DNA of 35,066 bases from Merdiplasma sp964643295 (GCA_964643295.1 CAZXSN010000026.1:1-35066), one strand, 5' to 3'; counted from the stretch's first letter, positions 7,830 to 16,510 are shown. Numbers and translations are program-made. The notes: generated from the letters alone by a model not told the origin.

Positions 7830-8705
7830 ATGGGAATCATCGAGGGAAAGAATCTGAAGTATGAGTATGTCAGGATGGATGAAAGCGGCCAGGTGGAGAG
7901 TACCGTAAAGGCCATCGACGGCGTGGATCTTGACGTGAAAGTGGGGGATTTTATCGCCATCCTGGGGCATAACGGTTCCGGGAAATCGACTTTAGCCAAA
8001 CATATCAATGCCATCCTGCTGCCAACGGAAGGGACTCTGTACGTGGACGGAAAGGATACGAAGGACTCGTCCAAGCTGTGGGAGATTCGCCAGACCGCGG
8101 GCATGGTATTTCAGAATCCCGACAATCAGATCATCGGTACTGTCGTGGAGGAGGACGTGGGATTTGGCCCGGAGAACATGGGCATTCCCCGGGATGAGAT
8201 CTGGCGGAGAGTGGAAAAAAGTCTCAAAGATGTTGGCATGTGGGAGTACCGTGCCCATTCGCCGAACAAGCTTTCCGGCGGACAGAAGCAGCGGGTGGCA
8301 ATCGCCGGTGTGGTGGCGATGCAGCCCAAATGTATTGTCCTCGATGAGCCGACAGCGATGCTGGATCCCAGCGGCCGGGCGGAGGTCATTGAAACGGTCA
8401 GGGAACTTAACCGAAGGGAACACGTGACGGTAATTTTAATCACTCACTACATGGAAGAAGTGATCCTTGCAGACAGAGTGATTGTGATGGACGAAGGCCA
8501 TGTGGTCATGCAGGGAACCCCGCGGGAGATTTTTTCGCAGGTGGAAAAACTGCAGGAATACCGGCTGGATGTCCCGCAGGTGACTATGCTGGCTCACGAA
8601 CTTAAGAAGGCCGGTCTTGCCCTGCCGGATGGGATTCTTCAGATCGAGGAGCTTACACAGGCCCTGAATCAGTGCAAAGCGGCGCTTTCCGTGCAGAGTC
8701 ATTAA
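7830..8705 (+). CDS. ecfA1: ECF transporter ATPase subunit A1
   Basis: This 291-residue ABC ATPase is one of two that power an energy-coupling factor importer for vitamins and metals; the substrate-binding S components are encoded elsewhere. Walker A is GHNGSGKST at 46-54, the Q-loop is VFQNPDNQ (Gln95), the signature is LSGGQ at 148-152, Walker B is CIVLDEP at 168-174, and the switch histidine is in ILITHYMEE. The FQNPDNQ Q-loop form is characteristic of EcfA/CbiO proteins. A Shine-Dalgarno GAAGGA precedes the start. It is first in an operon with ecfA2, ecfT and truA, the standard clostridial order, but here separated from rplQ by about 5 kb. Confidence 0.95.
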   Translation: MGIIEGKNLKYEYVRMDESGQVESTVKAIDGVDLDVKVGDFIAILGHNGSGKSTLAKHINAILLPTEGTLYVDGKDTKDSSKLWEIRQTAGMVFQNPDNQIIGTVVEEDVGFGPENMGIPRDEIWRRVEKSLKDVGMWEYRAHSPNKLSGGQKQRVAIAGVVAMQPKCIVLDEPTAMLDPSGRAEVIETVRELNRREHVTVILITHYMEEVILADRVIVMDEGHVVMQGTPREIFSQVEKLQEYRLDVPQVTMLAHELKKAGLALPDGILQIEELTQALNQCKAALSVQSH

Positions 8706-8825
8706 ACAAACATCTACCATGACAAAAAAACTGACAGGAAAACGGCGGACTTTAAACGCAGCGCAGCCTGTCACCCTGCGGTTTACAGGGGACTTTCACC
8801 GGAAGCGGAAAGAGGATACATACCG

Positions 8826-9674
8826 ATGGCAATCATAACTCAAAATCTGTGCTATACGTACGGAGCCGGGACAACATTTGAAAAACAGGCTTTAAAGGAG
8901 ATCAATCTTTCTATTCCGGACGGGCAGTTTATCGGGATGATCGGGCATACCGGATCAGGGAAATCCACGCTGATCCAGCATCTCAACGGTCTTTTAAAGG
9001 CCACGTCCGGGGATATCCTCTATGACGGGGAGAGCATTTACCGGGAAGGTTATTCGATGAAGGAGCTGCGCGGCAAGGTCGGACTTGTGTTTCAGTATCC
9101 GGAGCATCAGCTGTTTGAGGAGACCGTTTTTTCCGATGTCTGCTTTGGTCCGAAAAATCTGGGCCTTTCTAAGGAAGAGACAGAAGAACGTGCCCGGGAG
9201 GCGCTGCGATTAGTAGGTCTGGAAGAAAGCTGTTATAAGAAATCTCCTTTTGAACTTTCCGGCGGACAGAAACGCCGGGCGGCGATTGCCGGTGTGCTGG
9301 CGATGAAACCGCGTCTGCTGATTCTGGATGAGCCGACGGCAGGGTTGGATCCGCGCGGCAGAGATGAGATCCTCTCTCAGGTGGCAAAGCTGCATGAGCA
9401 GGAGAAGATCGGTGTGATCCTGGTTTCCCACAGCATGGAGGACGTGGCAAATTTTGTGGAGCGCATCATCGTGATGAGCGAGGGAAAGGTTTTTTTGGAT
9501 GATACACCCCCGAACGTGTTTGCTCATTATCGGGAACTGGAAGAAGTAGGTCTGGCTGCTCCGCAGGTGACCTACGCGGTGCAGGCGTTAAAAGAATCAG
9601 GCTGGGAGATTGACACTTCCGTGACAACGATTGAGCAGGCGAAGGATGCCATCCTGGAGGCTTTGTACCGGTAG
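8826..9674 (+). CDS. ecfA2: ECF transporter ATPase subunit A2
   Basis: This 282-residue partner of EcfA1 forms the ATPase heterodimer with it. Walker A is GHTGSGKST at 40-48, the Q-loop is VFQYPEHQLFEETV (Gln90), the signature is LSGGQKR at 144-150, Walker B is LLILDEP at 164-170, and the switch histidine is in VILVSHSMEDV. The QYPEHQLFEETV form is typical of the A2 subunit. A spacer of 120 bases separates it from ecfA1, longer than usual inside this operon, with no terminator visible. AGAGG stands upstream of the start. Confidence 0.95.
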   Translation: MAIITQNLCYTYGAGTTFEKQALKEINLSIPDGQFIGMIGHTGSGKSTLIQHLNGLLKATSGDILYDGESIYREGYSMKELRGKVGLVFQYPEHQLFEETVFSDVCFGPKNLGLSKEETEERAREALRLVGLEESCYKKSPFELSGGQKRRAAIAGVLAMKPRLLILDEPTAGLDPRGRDEILSQVAKLHEQEKIGVILVSHSMEDVANFVERIIVMSEGKVFLDDTPPNVFAHYRELEEVGLAAPQVTYAVQALKESGWEIDTSVTTIEQAKDAILEALYR

Positions 9675-9748
9675 GGACGGGGCAGAAAAAATCTTGCAAA
9701 GCGAGGGGAGAAGGAGAGCTTATTCCCTTTCGCGACAGGGAGAGACAG

Positions 9749-10573
9749 ATGTTAAGAGATATCACCTTGGGACAGTATTATCCAGCGGATTCCGTGATCC
9801 ACCGGCTGGATCCCCGGGTAAAACTGGTGGGTACGATCGTATTCATCGTATCCCTGTTTGCCTTCCACACGACCAGCAGTTATCTTCTGGCAACCCTGGC
9901 ACTGGCCTGTGTGATCAGACTGTCAAAAGTGCCGTTTAAGTTTATTGTAAAGGGCCTGCGTTCGATCGTCATCCTGATGCTGATTACGGTGGGCTTTAAC
10001 CTGTTTCTGACACCAGGAACGGTTGTTTTTCGAATCTGGAAGCTAACGGTTACGATAGAGGGGATTCGCCTGGCCGTGTTTATGGCGATTCGCCTCATTT
10101 ATCTGATTATCGGCTCTTCGATCATGACTTTGACAACGACGCCGAATGATCTGACGGACGGCATGGAGAAAGGGCTGGGATTTTTAAAAAAGATTCATGT
10201 GCCGGTGCATGAGATTGCGATGATGATGTCCATCGCTCTGCGGTTTATCCCGATTCTGGTAGAGGAGACCGACAAGATCATGAAAGCGCAGATGGCCCGC
10301 GGCGCGGACTTTGAAAGCGGCGGGCTGATCAAAAAGGTCAAAAGCCTGATTCCGATCCTGGTGCCGTTGTTCATCTCCGCCTTTCGCCGGGCGAATGATC
10401 TGGCGATGGCCATGGAGGCCCGCGGCTATCATGGAGGAGAAGGGCGAACCAAGATGCGTCCCCTGGAATATCACCGGCGGGATTATCTGGCCTATCTGTT
10501 CTTTGCCCTTTACCTTCTGCTCATGTTTTTCGTGAGCCGGTACATCCGTATCTTTGAGTGGCTGGGACTGTAA
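9749..10573 (+). CDS. ecfT: ECF transporter transmembrane subunit T
   Basis: This 274-residue membrane protein joins the two ATPases to the interchangeable S components. It has about five to six hydrophobic segments and the two cytoplasmic coupling motifs of the family: ARG at 183-185 (QMARGADF) and ARG at 224-226 (MEARGYHGG). The N-terminal segment with SVIHRLDPRVKL is also a family signature. It follows ecfA2 and precedes truA. A Shine-Dalgarno AGGGAG lies a few bases before the ATG. Confidence 0.95.
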   Translation: MLRDITLGQYYPADSVIHRLDPRVKLVGTIVFIVSLFAFHTTSSYLLATLALACVIRLSKVPFKFIVKGLRSIVILMLITVGFNLFLTPGTVVFRIWKLTVTIEGIRLAVFMAIRLIYLIIGSSIMTLTTTPNDLTDGMEKGLGFLKKIHVPVHEIAMMMSIALRFIPILVEETDKIMKAQMARGADFESGGLIKKVKSLIPILVPLFISAFRRANDLAMAMEARGYHGGEGRTKMRPLEYHRRDYLAYLFFALYLLLMFFVSRYIRIFEWLGL

Positions 10574-10644
10574 GCGGCAGGGGAACGAAATCCTCAGATT
10601 CTGACAGGGCAAAGAGAAGGAAAACCGGCGGGAGGGGGAAACCG

Positions 10645-11382
10645 ATGAAGCGCGTGAAACTGACGGTAGCCTACGACGGGACCAATTACTGCGGGTGGCA
10701 GGTGCAGCCAAACGGGAATACGATCGAGGCGGAATTAAATCATCATCTTTCTGAACTGCTGGGGGAGCCGATTAAGGTGATCGGAGCCAGCCGGACGGAT
10801 TCCGGGGTTCATGCGCTGGGGAACGTGGCTGTGTTTGACACAAACAACCGGATGGATGCCGGACGGATCTCCTTTGCGCTCAATACCAGGCTCCCGGAGG
10901 ATATCCGTATCCAGAAGTCGGAGGAGGTTTCGCCCGATTTTCATCCGCGCTACTGCAAAACGCGAAAAACCTATCAGTATCAGATCTGCAACAGCCGGTT
11001 TCCCAACCCCTGTGTGCGGCTGTACTCGCTTTTTTATTACTGGCATCTGGATGTGGACAGGATGCGGGAAGCGGCCAGCTTTCTTTTGGGGACACATGAT
11101 TTTACAAGTTTTTCTACGAATCGCCCGGATATGCCCAATCATGTGCGGACACTGTATTCTCTGACAGTGGAGAGAAACGGCGATATGATTACGGTTCGTG
11201 TGACCGGCGATGGCTTTCTCTACAACATGGTCCGGATCATTGTGGGAACCCTGCTTAGGGTGGGAAACGGAAGGATGGAGCCGGAGGAGATCCCAAGGAT
11301 CCTTGAGGCGAAAGACCGTAACCTGGCTGGGGAGACGGCCAGGCCGGAAGGGCTGACGCTTGTTTCCATCGAATATCTGTAA
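10645..11382 (+). CDS. truA: tRNA pseudouridine(38-40) synthase
   Basis: This 245-residue enzyme converts uridines 38-40 of the tRNA anticodon stem to pseudouridine. The catalytic aspartate is Asp52 in GASRTDSGVHALGN. The second half has FTSFSTNR, the GDGFLYNMVRIIVGTL motif and the GLTLVSIEYL end, all standard. The start at 10645 (MKRVKLTVAYDG) is chosen over an in-frame upstream ATG inside ecfT because GGGAGGGGG precedes it and the N-terminus matches the family. The ecfT-truA-rplM-rpsI order is common in Firmicutes. Confidence 0.97.
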   Translation: MKRVKLTVAYDGTNYCGWQVQPNGNTIEAELNHHLSELLGEPIKVIGASRTDSGVHALGNVAVFDTNNRMDAGRISFALNTRLPEDIRIQKSEEVSPDFHPRYCKTRKTYQYQICNSRFPNPCVRLYSLFYYWHLDVDRMREAASFLLGTHDFTSFSTNRPDMPNHVRTLYSLTVERNGDMITVRVTGDGFLYNMVRIIVGTLLRVGNGRMEPEEIPRILEAKDRNLAGETARPEGLTLVSIEYL

Positions 11383-11458
11383 GCTTCCTGGCGGATCCAG
11401 GCCCTAAGGTCCAGCGGCAAATCTGGTGAAACAGTTCAAAAAACAGAGAAAAAAGCGG

Positions 11459-11487
11459 TTGACTCTCAGCGCCGGCTATCATATAAT
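11459..11487 (+). promoter_or_regulatory. Promoter of rplM-rpsI
   Basis: TTGACT (11459-11464) and TATAAT (11482-11487) with a 17-base spacer give a near-consensus promoter. The leader of about 130 bases before rplM contains GC-rich self-complementary runs (around 11518-11545). It could fold as an L13-type autoregulatory leader; I cannot show that by eye. Confidence 0.85.
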
Positions 11488-11625
11488 TGTTCAGTGTGAC
11501 TTAAGCATGTAAATGTTCCGGCCATAGCCCCGGCGGAGCATTTTACCATAGAAATTGCGGGAGGACGGAAATAAGCCTCTGCCAGTCCGCGTCGAAGTAT
11601 GATGACAGTTTAAGGAGGAAAATTA

Positions 11626-12054
11626 ATGAAAAGCTATATGGCCAGTCCATCGACGATTGAGAGAAAATGGTACGTGGTGGATGCGGACGGTCTCACTTTA
11701 GGACGTCTGGCTTCAGCAACGGCCAGTATTTTGCGCGGCAAAAACAAGCCTACTTTCACTCCGCATATGGATACCGGCGATTATGTGATTATCGTAAATG
11801 CTGCAAAGGTACGGGTGACCGGGAAGAAGTTAGATCAGAAGGTTTACTTCCACCATTCCGATTATGTAGGCGGCGTGAAAGAGACGACCCTGCGTGAGAT
11901 GATGGCTAAGAGACCGGAAAGAGTGATCGAACACGCGGTGAAGGGCATGCTTCCCAAAGGCCCTCTGGGCAGACAGATGTACAGGAAGCTCTATGTATAT
12001 GCAGGACCGGAGCACAAGCATCAGGCTCAGAAGCCCGAAACACTGACAATCTAA
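11626..12054 (+). CDS. rplM: 50S ribosomal protein L13
   Basis: This 142-residue early-assembly 50S protein has the family line KWYVVDADGLTLGRLAS, the central GDYVIIVNAAKVRVTGKK and the MLPKGPLGRQMYRKLYVYAG block. AAGGAGG lies just upstream of the ATG. It is co-transcribed with rpsI 17 bases downstream, as almost everywhere in bacteria, and has its own strong promoter. Length is normal. Confidence 0.97.
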   Translation: MKSYMASPSTIERKWYVVDADGLTLGRLASATASILRGKNKPTFTPHMDTGDYVIIVNAAKVRVTGKKLDQKVYFHHSDYVGGVKETTLREMMAKRPERVIEHAVKGMLPKGPLGRQMYRKLYVYAGPEHKHQAQKPETLTI

Positions 12055-12071
12055 GAGGGAGGTAGGAAACA

Positions 12072-12464
12072 TTGGCAGCGGAAAGATATTATGGAACGGG
12101 CAGAAGGAAAAAATCCATCGCGCGTGTGTATCTGATGCCGGGTACCGGCAGGATCGTGATCAATAAGAGAGATATCGACGATTACTTCGGACTGGAGACT
12201 CTGAAGCTGATCGTTCGTCAGCCGCTGGTTGCCACGGATAACCTCGGCAAATTCGATGTGCTGGTTAATGTAAAAGGCGGCGGCACCACCGGTCAGGCGG
12301 GTGCGATCCGTCACGGAATCTCCAGAGCTCTGCTGCAGGCAGATCCGGAGTATCGGCCTACGCTGAAGGCCGCGGGCTACCTGACCCGTGATCCGCGTAT
12401 GAAAGAGCGCAAGAAGTACGGTCTCAAGGCCGCCCGCCGCGCTCCGCAGTTCAGCAAGCGTTAA
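12072..12464 (+). CDS. rpsI: 30S ribosomal protein S9
   Basis: This 130-residue 30S head protein has a C-terminal tail that reaches the P-site tRNA. It contains RYYGTGRRKKSIARVYL, the GGTTGQAGAIRHGISRAL block and the terminal KKYGLKAARRAPQFSKR, where the last Ser-Lys-Arg is the universal tRNA-contacting end. The start is TTG at 12072, chosen because GGGAGG lies about 10 bases upstream and the protein begins at the family position. It follows rplM and ends at a strong terminator. Confidence 0.97.
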   Translation: MAAERYYGTGRRKKSIARVYLMPGTGRIVINKRDIDDYFGLETLKLIVRQPLVATDNLGKFDVLVNVKGGGTTGQAGAIRHGISRALLQADPEYRPTLKAAGYLTRDPRMKERKKYGLKAARRAPQFSKR

Positions 12465-12495
12465 TTGGCGCGAAAATTCAGTCAGATCAGTTTTC

Positions 12496-12527
12496 AAGCC
12501 CCGGGATATGTTTTCCCCGGGGCTTTT
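12496..12527 (+). terminator. Rho-independent terminator after rpsI
   Basis: AAGCCCCGGG (12496-12505) pairs with CCCGGGGCTT (12516-12525) and is followed by TTTTCCTTT. It ends the rplM-rpsI transcript 30 bases past the stop. Confidence 0.92.
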
Positions 12528-12646
12528 CCTTTCGTCTTTCTCTGAGAGAGGAAAGGCCGCAGAGGCTGCGAACATTGGGAGTATGCCCCAGCGCTGCCTG
12601 TGGCTCATCGGGGAACATACTCAGATTGTCAGCCAAAATTGCTTCC

Positions 12647-13206
12647 TTTTTGCATTGAAAATTGACCCACCAAGCATTCATGAACGGGAAACCGGTAAGA
12701 ACGTATATTCTGTTTTTGAGAGACCGGTTTTTGCATTGAAAATTGACCTATCCCTGATGCCTCTCAGAGGCATTTTTTGCATTGAAAATTGAACCACCTG
12801 CCTGTCGGATTTTCATTGAAAACTGACCCATCCGACTGTAGGATTCCCATTGAAAACTGGCCCAACCCCTGTCAATTGGTATGAAAAATTATTACAGTAG
12901 GTTTAGACACTTTTCGCGGCGTTTAATAATGAATGAAACACTCAAGAACGCAAGACGAAAGGCCCTGTCAGCCGTCAGGTTTTCACTGAAAATTGACCCA
13001 CCTGCTGTCAGATTGTCATTGAAAACTGACCTATGTTCCCTGTCAGATTTTCATTAAAAACTGACCCATCTGACTGTCGAATTCCCATTGAAAATTGATC
13101 CACCCCACCGCCGGATTTTCATCGAAAACTGACCCACCGACCAACAGATTTTCACTGAAAACTGCTCCATCCCCTGTCAGGCTGTCATTGAGAAAGGACC
13201 CACCTG
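12647..13206. repeat. Array of about 12 palindrome-centred repeats, roughly 34 bp period
   Basis: A unit close to TTTTCATTGAAAACTGACCC followed by CA(C/T)C and a variable stretch often ending CTGTCAG occurs about twelve times. The CATTGAAAA cores begin at 12653, 12734, 12780, 12814, 12848, 12984, 13017, 13052, 13086, 13120, 13153 and 13186. Most steps are 33-35 bases and the gap of 136 equals four steps. The core TTTTCATTGAAAA is itself a 13-base palindrome. Multiple end repeats of this style occur at the ends of IS21-family elements, where they are thought to bind transposase, but no istA/istB gene is here. The best reading is a decayed insertion-sequence end that has expanded; it is not a CRISPR array. 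Confidence 0.85.
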
Positions 13207-13470
13207 GACACACCTCACATCGCCCTGGATTTTTACAATCCTTTGCATGTGCAGACATTTCGGTCAAATCGATCAATCACTATCTGTCAGCGAACCCGCT
13301 CCCTGTTCCTGGAATCAATTTTCACCTGTGGGGATCTGCAGAAAGAATGCCTGATCCGCACAGCTTGAGAGGACCCTCCAAAAGATGGGAACAGCAGAGG
13401 ATTTTCTGTCAGTTCCTAAACGGTGTCGAAGAGGAGGAAAGTGGTAGTGAATTCGCAGGGTTTGGGACAG

Positions 13471-13499
13471 TTGATTTTTAGAGGGAATGCGTCTATAAT
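13471..13499 (+). promoter_or_regulatory. Near-consensus orphan promoter
   Basis: TTGATT (13471-13476) and TATAAT (13494-13499) with a 17-base spacer. No gene starts within the next 500 bases, so it may drive a non-coding RNA, or be a leftover of a lost gene. Confidence 0.6.
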
Positions 13500-13505
13500 G
13501 GAAAT

Positions 13506-13660
13506 CGTTGGCAGGATCGGATCTTTTGGACATGCGTTTCTGTAAGAATTTCTAAGGCTTTGCGGTTTTCGTTCCGCTTTCTTTAAACAGAGCGGCAGCT
13601 GGATTTCCCGCACTGCTGACACAATGATGCGCAGAAAGGGTGCGGGAGAGCGCCAAAGAT
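13506..13660 (+). ncRNA. Candidate structured non-coding RNA (tentative)
   Basis: Downstream of the promoter at 13471-13499, GCGG and CCGC near 13562-13577 form a small hairpin followed by TTTCTTT. Then CCCGCA (13607-13612) pairs with TGCGGG (13641-13646), and inside it CTGC (13613-13616) pairs with GCAG (13631-13634). Promoter plus nested stems plus absence of an open frame suggest a small RNA. No known RNA family was recognised and the ends are guesses. Confidence 0.25.
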
Positions 13661-14084
13661 AGTGGAAAAGACGGACGCATCCTCTTAGGCGTATGCTTCT
13701 TAAAAATGCCGGGAGAAAGTGTCTTAGGAACTTAGGAAATGATCAAGCAAACCGGCGTCTTTTTTCCGGCAGCCGTACCAGTAAGGTTCCTGCTTCCAGG
13801 CCATTTTGTTTTTGCCTGCGGGGACGTTTCCATGCAGGAATTCAATTATCGAGGATAGTCGTTTTGTCTATGACCGGAAAGAGGATGACCTGGCAGATCA
13901 GCCACTGCGACATGTATGATCCGGAAACAGCGGAAGTTTGCAGTCTGTAATGCCCGGGCGTTCTTTTTTGCGCCGGGGAATTCCTGATTTAAAACATCTG
14001 AAGAGTAGGAAAGTTATCTGTTTTGCTGAAGGTGTGCCCTGAAAAAGCATCAGATGGGCAGCGCAGGAGATGAGGAGGAGAAGA

Positions 14085-15107
14085 ATGGCAACGAGATTGA
14101 ACTGGAACAACTTGAGCAAATATCGAAATCAGATCTATGCGCTCAGCATTCTGTGGGTGTTTCTGTTCCATGTGGATTCCAGCTTCCCATCTCTAAATTT
14201 CTTTGAACGGATTCCTCTCTACATTATTCGCAGCGGGAATCTGGGTGTGGACGTCTTTCTTTTCATGTCCGGAATCTCCATGTATTACGCCAGGAAGAAG
14301 AGCACAGATACCGTTTCCTTCTTAAAAAGACGGTACATGAAGATCATTAAGATTTATCTGACCTTCTGTGTGCCGTTTCTCATTTTCTACTATCTTGTCG
14401 GGAAGATGTCCTTTGACGCGATGATCCGGCAGATTACGTTCACGAGAGCGCGGGTAAGTTCCTTCTGGTTTCTTCTGTGCATTGTGATCTGCTATACCAT
14501 TTATCCGCTGCTTTATAAGCTGATCTGCGAGAAAAAGAAGCACTGGATTGTCATCGGGGTAGTCGCTTATGTCGCCGGGCTGATGTTGTTAAACCATGTC
14601 TGGCATGCCGCTTTCCAGTTTGATGAGATTATGATCACCCGGTTCCCGATCTTTGTGATCGGAAGTCTGTTTGGGGAGAAGGTATACAATAAAGAGGAGA
14701 TCTCACCGGGCTTTTTGTTTTCCATGCTGCTGGTGCTGATTGGTCCGGATGTGCTCTCCTACTTCTTTAAGTACGTTCCGCTGCTGGCGGAAAACCGCAC
14801 CCTGGTTACCAGACTGTTTGGCGGCGCTCAGTCAATCGGAGCGGTGTTCCTGTTCACGATCCTGCTGCCCTATCTGGAAGGGACAAAGCTAAACGGGGTG
14901 CTGTCAAAATTTGGCACGATGACTCTGGAGTTTTACGTGGCGCATATCGCGGTTATGCATCTTCTTCTTCACATCCTGGGGATCCATCCCGGGAGCAAGC
15001 GGGGAGTTTTGCTGTTTACGATTGTCTGGTTCCTGATCTCGCTGCTCATTACCGTGATCTACCACCGGCTGCTTTACGGGCAGAAGAAAAAGGTACAGAC
15101 TGCGTAA
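14085..15107 (+). CDS. Acyltransferase-3 family membrane protein
   Basis: This 340-residue protein has about ten hydrophobic segments. Such proteins move acyl groups, often acetyl or succinyl, onto cell-surface sugars. The N-terminal segment has the family histidine in ILWVFLFHVDSS, followed by the GNLGVDVFLFMSGISMYYARK line, where the sequence G-V-D-V-F-F/L-x-x-S-G is the family hallmark. The rest is alternating membrane spans ending with a basic tail. The start at 14085 is chosen over ATG 14070 because AGGAGG at 14073-14078 sits 6 bases upstream of it. It stands alone; the acceptor is unknown. An alternative role is a polysaccharide-modifying enzyme of the OatA/OafA type without the extracellular esterase part. 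Confidence 0.85.
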   Translation: MATRLNWNNLSKYRNQIYALSILWVFLFHVDSSFPSLNFFERIPLYIIRSGNLGVDVFLFMSGISMYYARKKSTDTVSFLKRRYMKIIKIYLTFCVPFLIFYYLVGKMSFDAMIRQITFTRARVSSFWFLLCIVICYTIYPLLYKLICEKKKHWIVIGVVAYVAGLMLLNHVWHAAFQFDEIMITRFPIFVIGSLFGEKVYNKEEISPGFLFSMLLVLIGPDVLSYFFKYVPLLAENRTLVTRLFGGAQSIGAVFLFTILLPYLEGTKLNGVLSKFGTMTLEFYVAHIAVMHLLLHILGIHPGSKRGVLLFTIVWFLISLLITVIYHRLLYGQKKKVQTA

Positions 15108-15155
15108 GCGCTTTTGAGAGGGGCGGATGAGAAAACAGTCCGGTTAAATAGGCTT

Positions 15156-15175
15156 AAAGGAAGCGCTCCTTTTTC
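15156..15175 (+). terminator. Weak possible terminator after the acyltransferase
   Basis: AAAGGA and TCCTTT flank AGCGC, followed by TTTTC. The stem is short (6 bp), so the call is weak; the position 50 bases past the stop is suitable. Confidence 0.35.
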
Positions 15176-15256
15176 ATTAGTTGCGGATGTCTGCGGCGAA
15201 TCGGCAGGGCGGTGTAAGCTGCCGCTTTAAGGTTTGTCAGGCAGAAAGGAGATTGG

Positions 15257-16411
15257 ATGCGAAAAGGGGAGGGGAGCTTAAGGCTTCTTTGGAGAATGGC
15301 GACGGTATTCGCAGCAGCCTTTTTCCTTGCGGGAAGTGCCGCGGGAAAAGCGAAGGCGCAGGAGACTGTCCTGGAGTCGGAAACTCTTGATGAGGAAGCG
15401 GCGGAACAGATAGAAAGCGGAGAGGATAAGGAAAATCCCCTGACATCGGTTACGGAGACGGAATCCCCGATTGACTTTGCCTCATTGCGGAGCCTCAACC
15501 TGGATATTTACTCCTGGATTTCGATTCCAGGGATTGGCATCGATGATCCGGTGCTGCAGAGCGTCAGCAGCGATCAGGAGTTTTATCTTCACCATGATCT
15601 TATGGGAAACGAGACTGTTGGCGGTTCCATCTATTCAGAGTATTACAACAGGCGAAGTTATACCGATTTTCTTACTGTGCTCTACGGCCACAACATGGAA
15701 GACCAGAGCGTGTTCGGGGCGCTTAAGCTTCTGGAAGATCCGGAAGTGATGTGGGACAACAAGACGGTATCCATCTATCTGCCGCAGATTACGCTGCGCT
15801 ATGAGATTTTTGCCGCTTATCCGGTTGACGATCAGCATCTGTTGTATCAGTTTGACCAGAGCGATGATGCGGATCGGGAAGCGTACCTTAAGAAGGTGGA
15901 GGAGCAGGGAAAAGAGGCGGCAAGTTTTGATAAGGCCCTGTTTGAGACACTGACCAAAGACAGCCATATCCTGGCATTGTCCACCTGCTATTATGATCAG
16001 CCTGAGAGACGGTTCCTGGTACAGGCGGTTCTGGATGAATCGCAGTGGGACTGGGATGAACAGGCGGTTTTGCTTGGTGTGTCCGCGCCCGAAAAAAACG
16101 CGGGGCCGGAAGATGAGCCAGAGAAGGATTCGGAAGAGAACCCGGAGGGGGAATTGACTGAAGAGCCGGAAGAGGAATCGACAGAGCAGCCGAGGATGTT
16201 CTATGTGCCCGAACAGGATAACGAGAGCGAGACACTTTCCGACACGGATGCAACCGGGGGAAAGCACATAAGTGAGCTTGTCTATTTAGAGGAGGAAAGT
16301 CCGGTGAACATTCTGGAACCGGAAAGTGAGAGCGAAAGCGAGACCGGGATCGAAGGAGAATCGGATGCCGAGACAGATAAGATGCCGGAAACGGTTGTAA
16401 TCGTTCGTTAA
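15257..16411 (+). CDS. srtB: Class B sortase with acidic C-terminal extension
   Basis: Sortases join secreted proteins to the cell wall or to each other by transpeptidation. This 384-residue protein has a basic start and hydrophobic segment (residues 11-30), ending in AKA-QE like a signal peptidase site, then an acidic linker (35-70). The sortase fold covers about 72-265. The catalytic residues are His145 (LYGHNMEDQSVFGAL), Cys244 (LALSTCYYD) and an arginine at 251/252 (ERRFLVQAVL); the YGHNM form and the helical insertion before the cysteine fit class B. Residues about 270-384 are a Glu/Ser/Pro-rich low-complexity tail of about 115 residues with no membrane anchor, which is unusual for sortases. 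GAAAGGAG precedes the start. No sorting-signal protein is encoded nearby. Confidence 0.9.
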   Translation: MRKGEGSLRLLWRMATVFAAAFFLAGSAAGKAKAQETVLESETLDEEAAEQIESGEDKENPLTSVTETESPIDFASLRSLNLDIYSWISIPGIGIDDPVLQSVSSDQEFYLHHDLMGNETVGGSIYSEYYNRRSYTDFLTVLYGHNMEDQSVFGALKLLEDPEVMWDNKTVSIYLPQITLRYEIFAAYPVDDQHLLYQFDQSDDADREAYLKKVEEQGKEAASFDKALFETLTKDSHILALSTCYYDQPERRFLVQAVLDESQWDWDEQAVLLGVSAPEKNAGPEDEPEKDSEENPEGELTEEPEEESTEQPRMFYVPEQDNESETLSDTDATGGKHISELVYLEEESPVNILEPESESESETGIEGESDAETDKMPETVVIVR

Positions 16412-16510
16412 AAACGGCGGAGTAAGAGTAAGGATCCCTGACAGGGGAAAGACAGAAAAATCCCGCGGTTTACTTGGGAAAAAGATTGGATGCCGCTTCT
16501 TGCGGTTATG

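Larger units (their letters stand above)
13207..14084. other. Gene-poor stretch with an orphan promoter and paired segments
   Basis: I find no gene I can support. A frame at 13693-13950 and one through the repeat array (13095-13481) have no recognisable product. The stretch contains a near-consensus promoter at 13471-13499 and a two-step stem at 13607-13646. It also has short GC-rich inverted repeats near 13748-13775 and 13955-13980, whose T runs lie in the loops and so do not look like terminators. Confidence 0.45.

Noticed and set aside
12647..13206. CRISPR array
   Set aside because: The spacing is 33-35 bases but the repeat occupies most of it, leaving only about 8-12 variable bases, copies are imperfect throughout, and no cas gene is in the window.
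13095..13481. 128-residue frame through the repeat array
   Set aside because: Residues follow the repeat (FSLKT-like units) and no ribosome binding site or family match exists.
15635..16267. 210-residue minus-strand frame over the sortase
   Set aside because: It lies opposite the sortase domain and its repetitive acidic tail; composition is explained by the sense strand.
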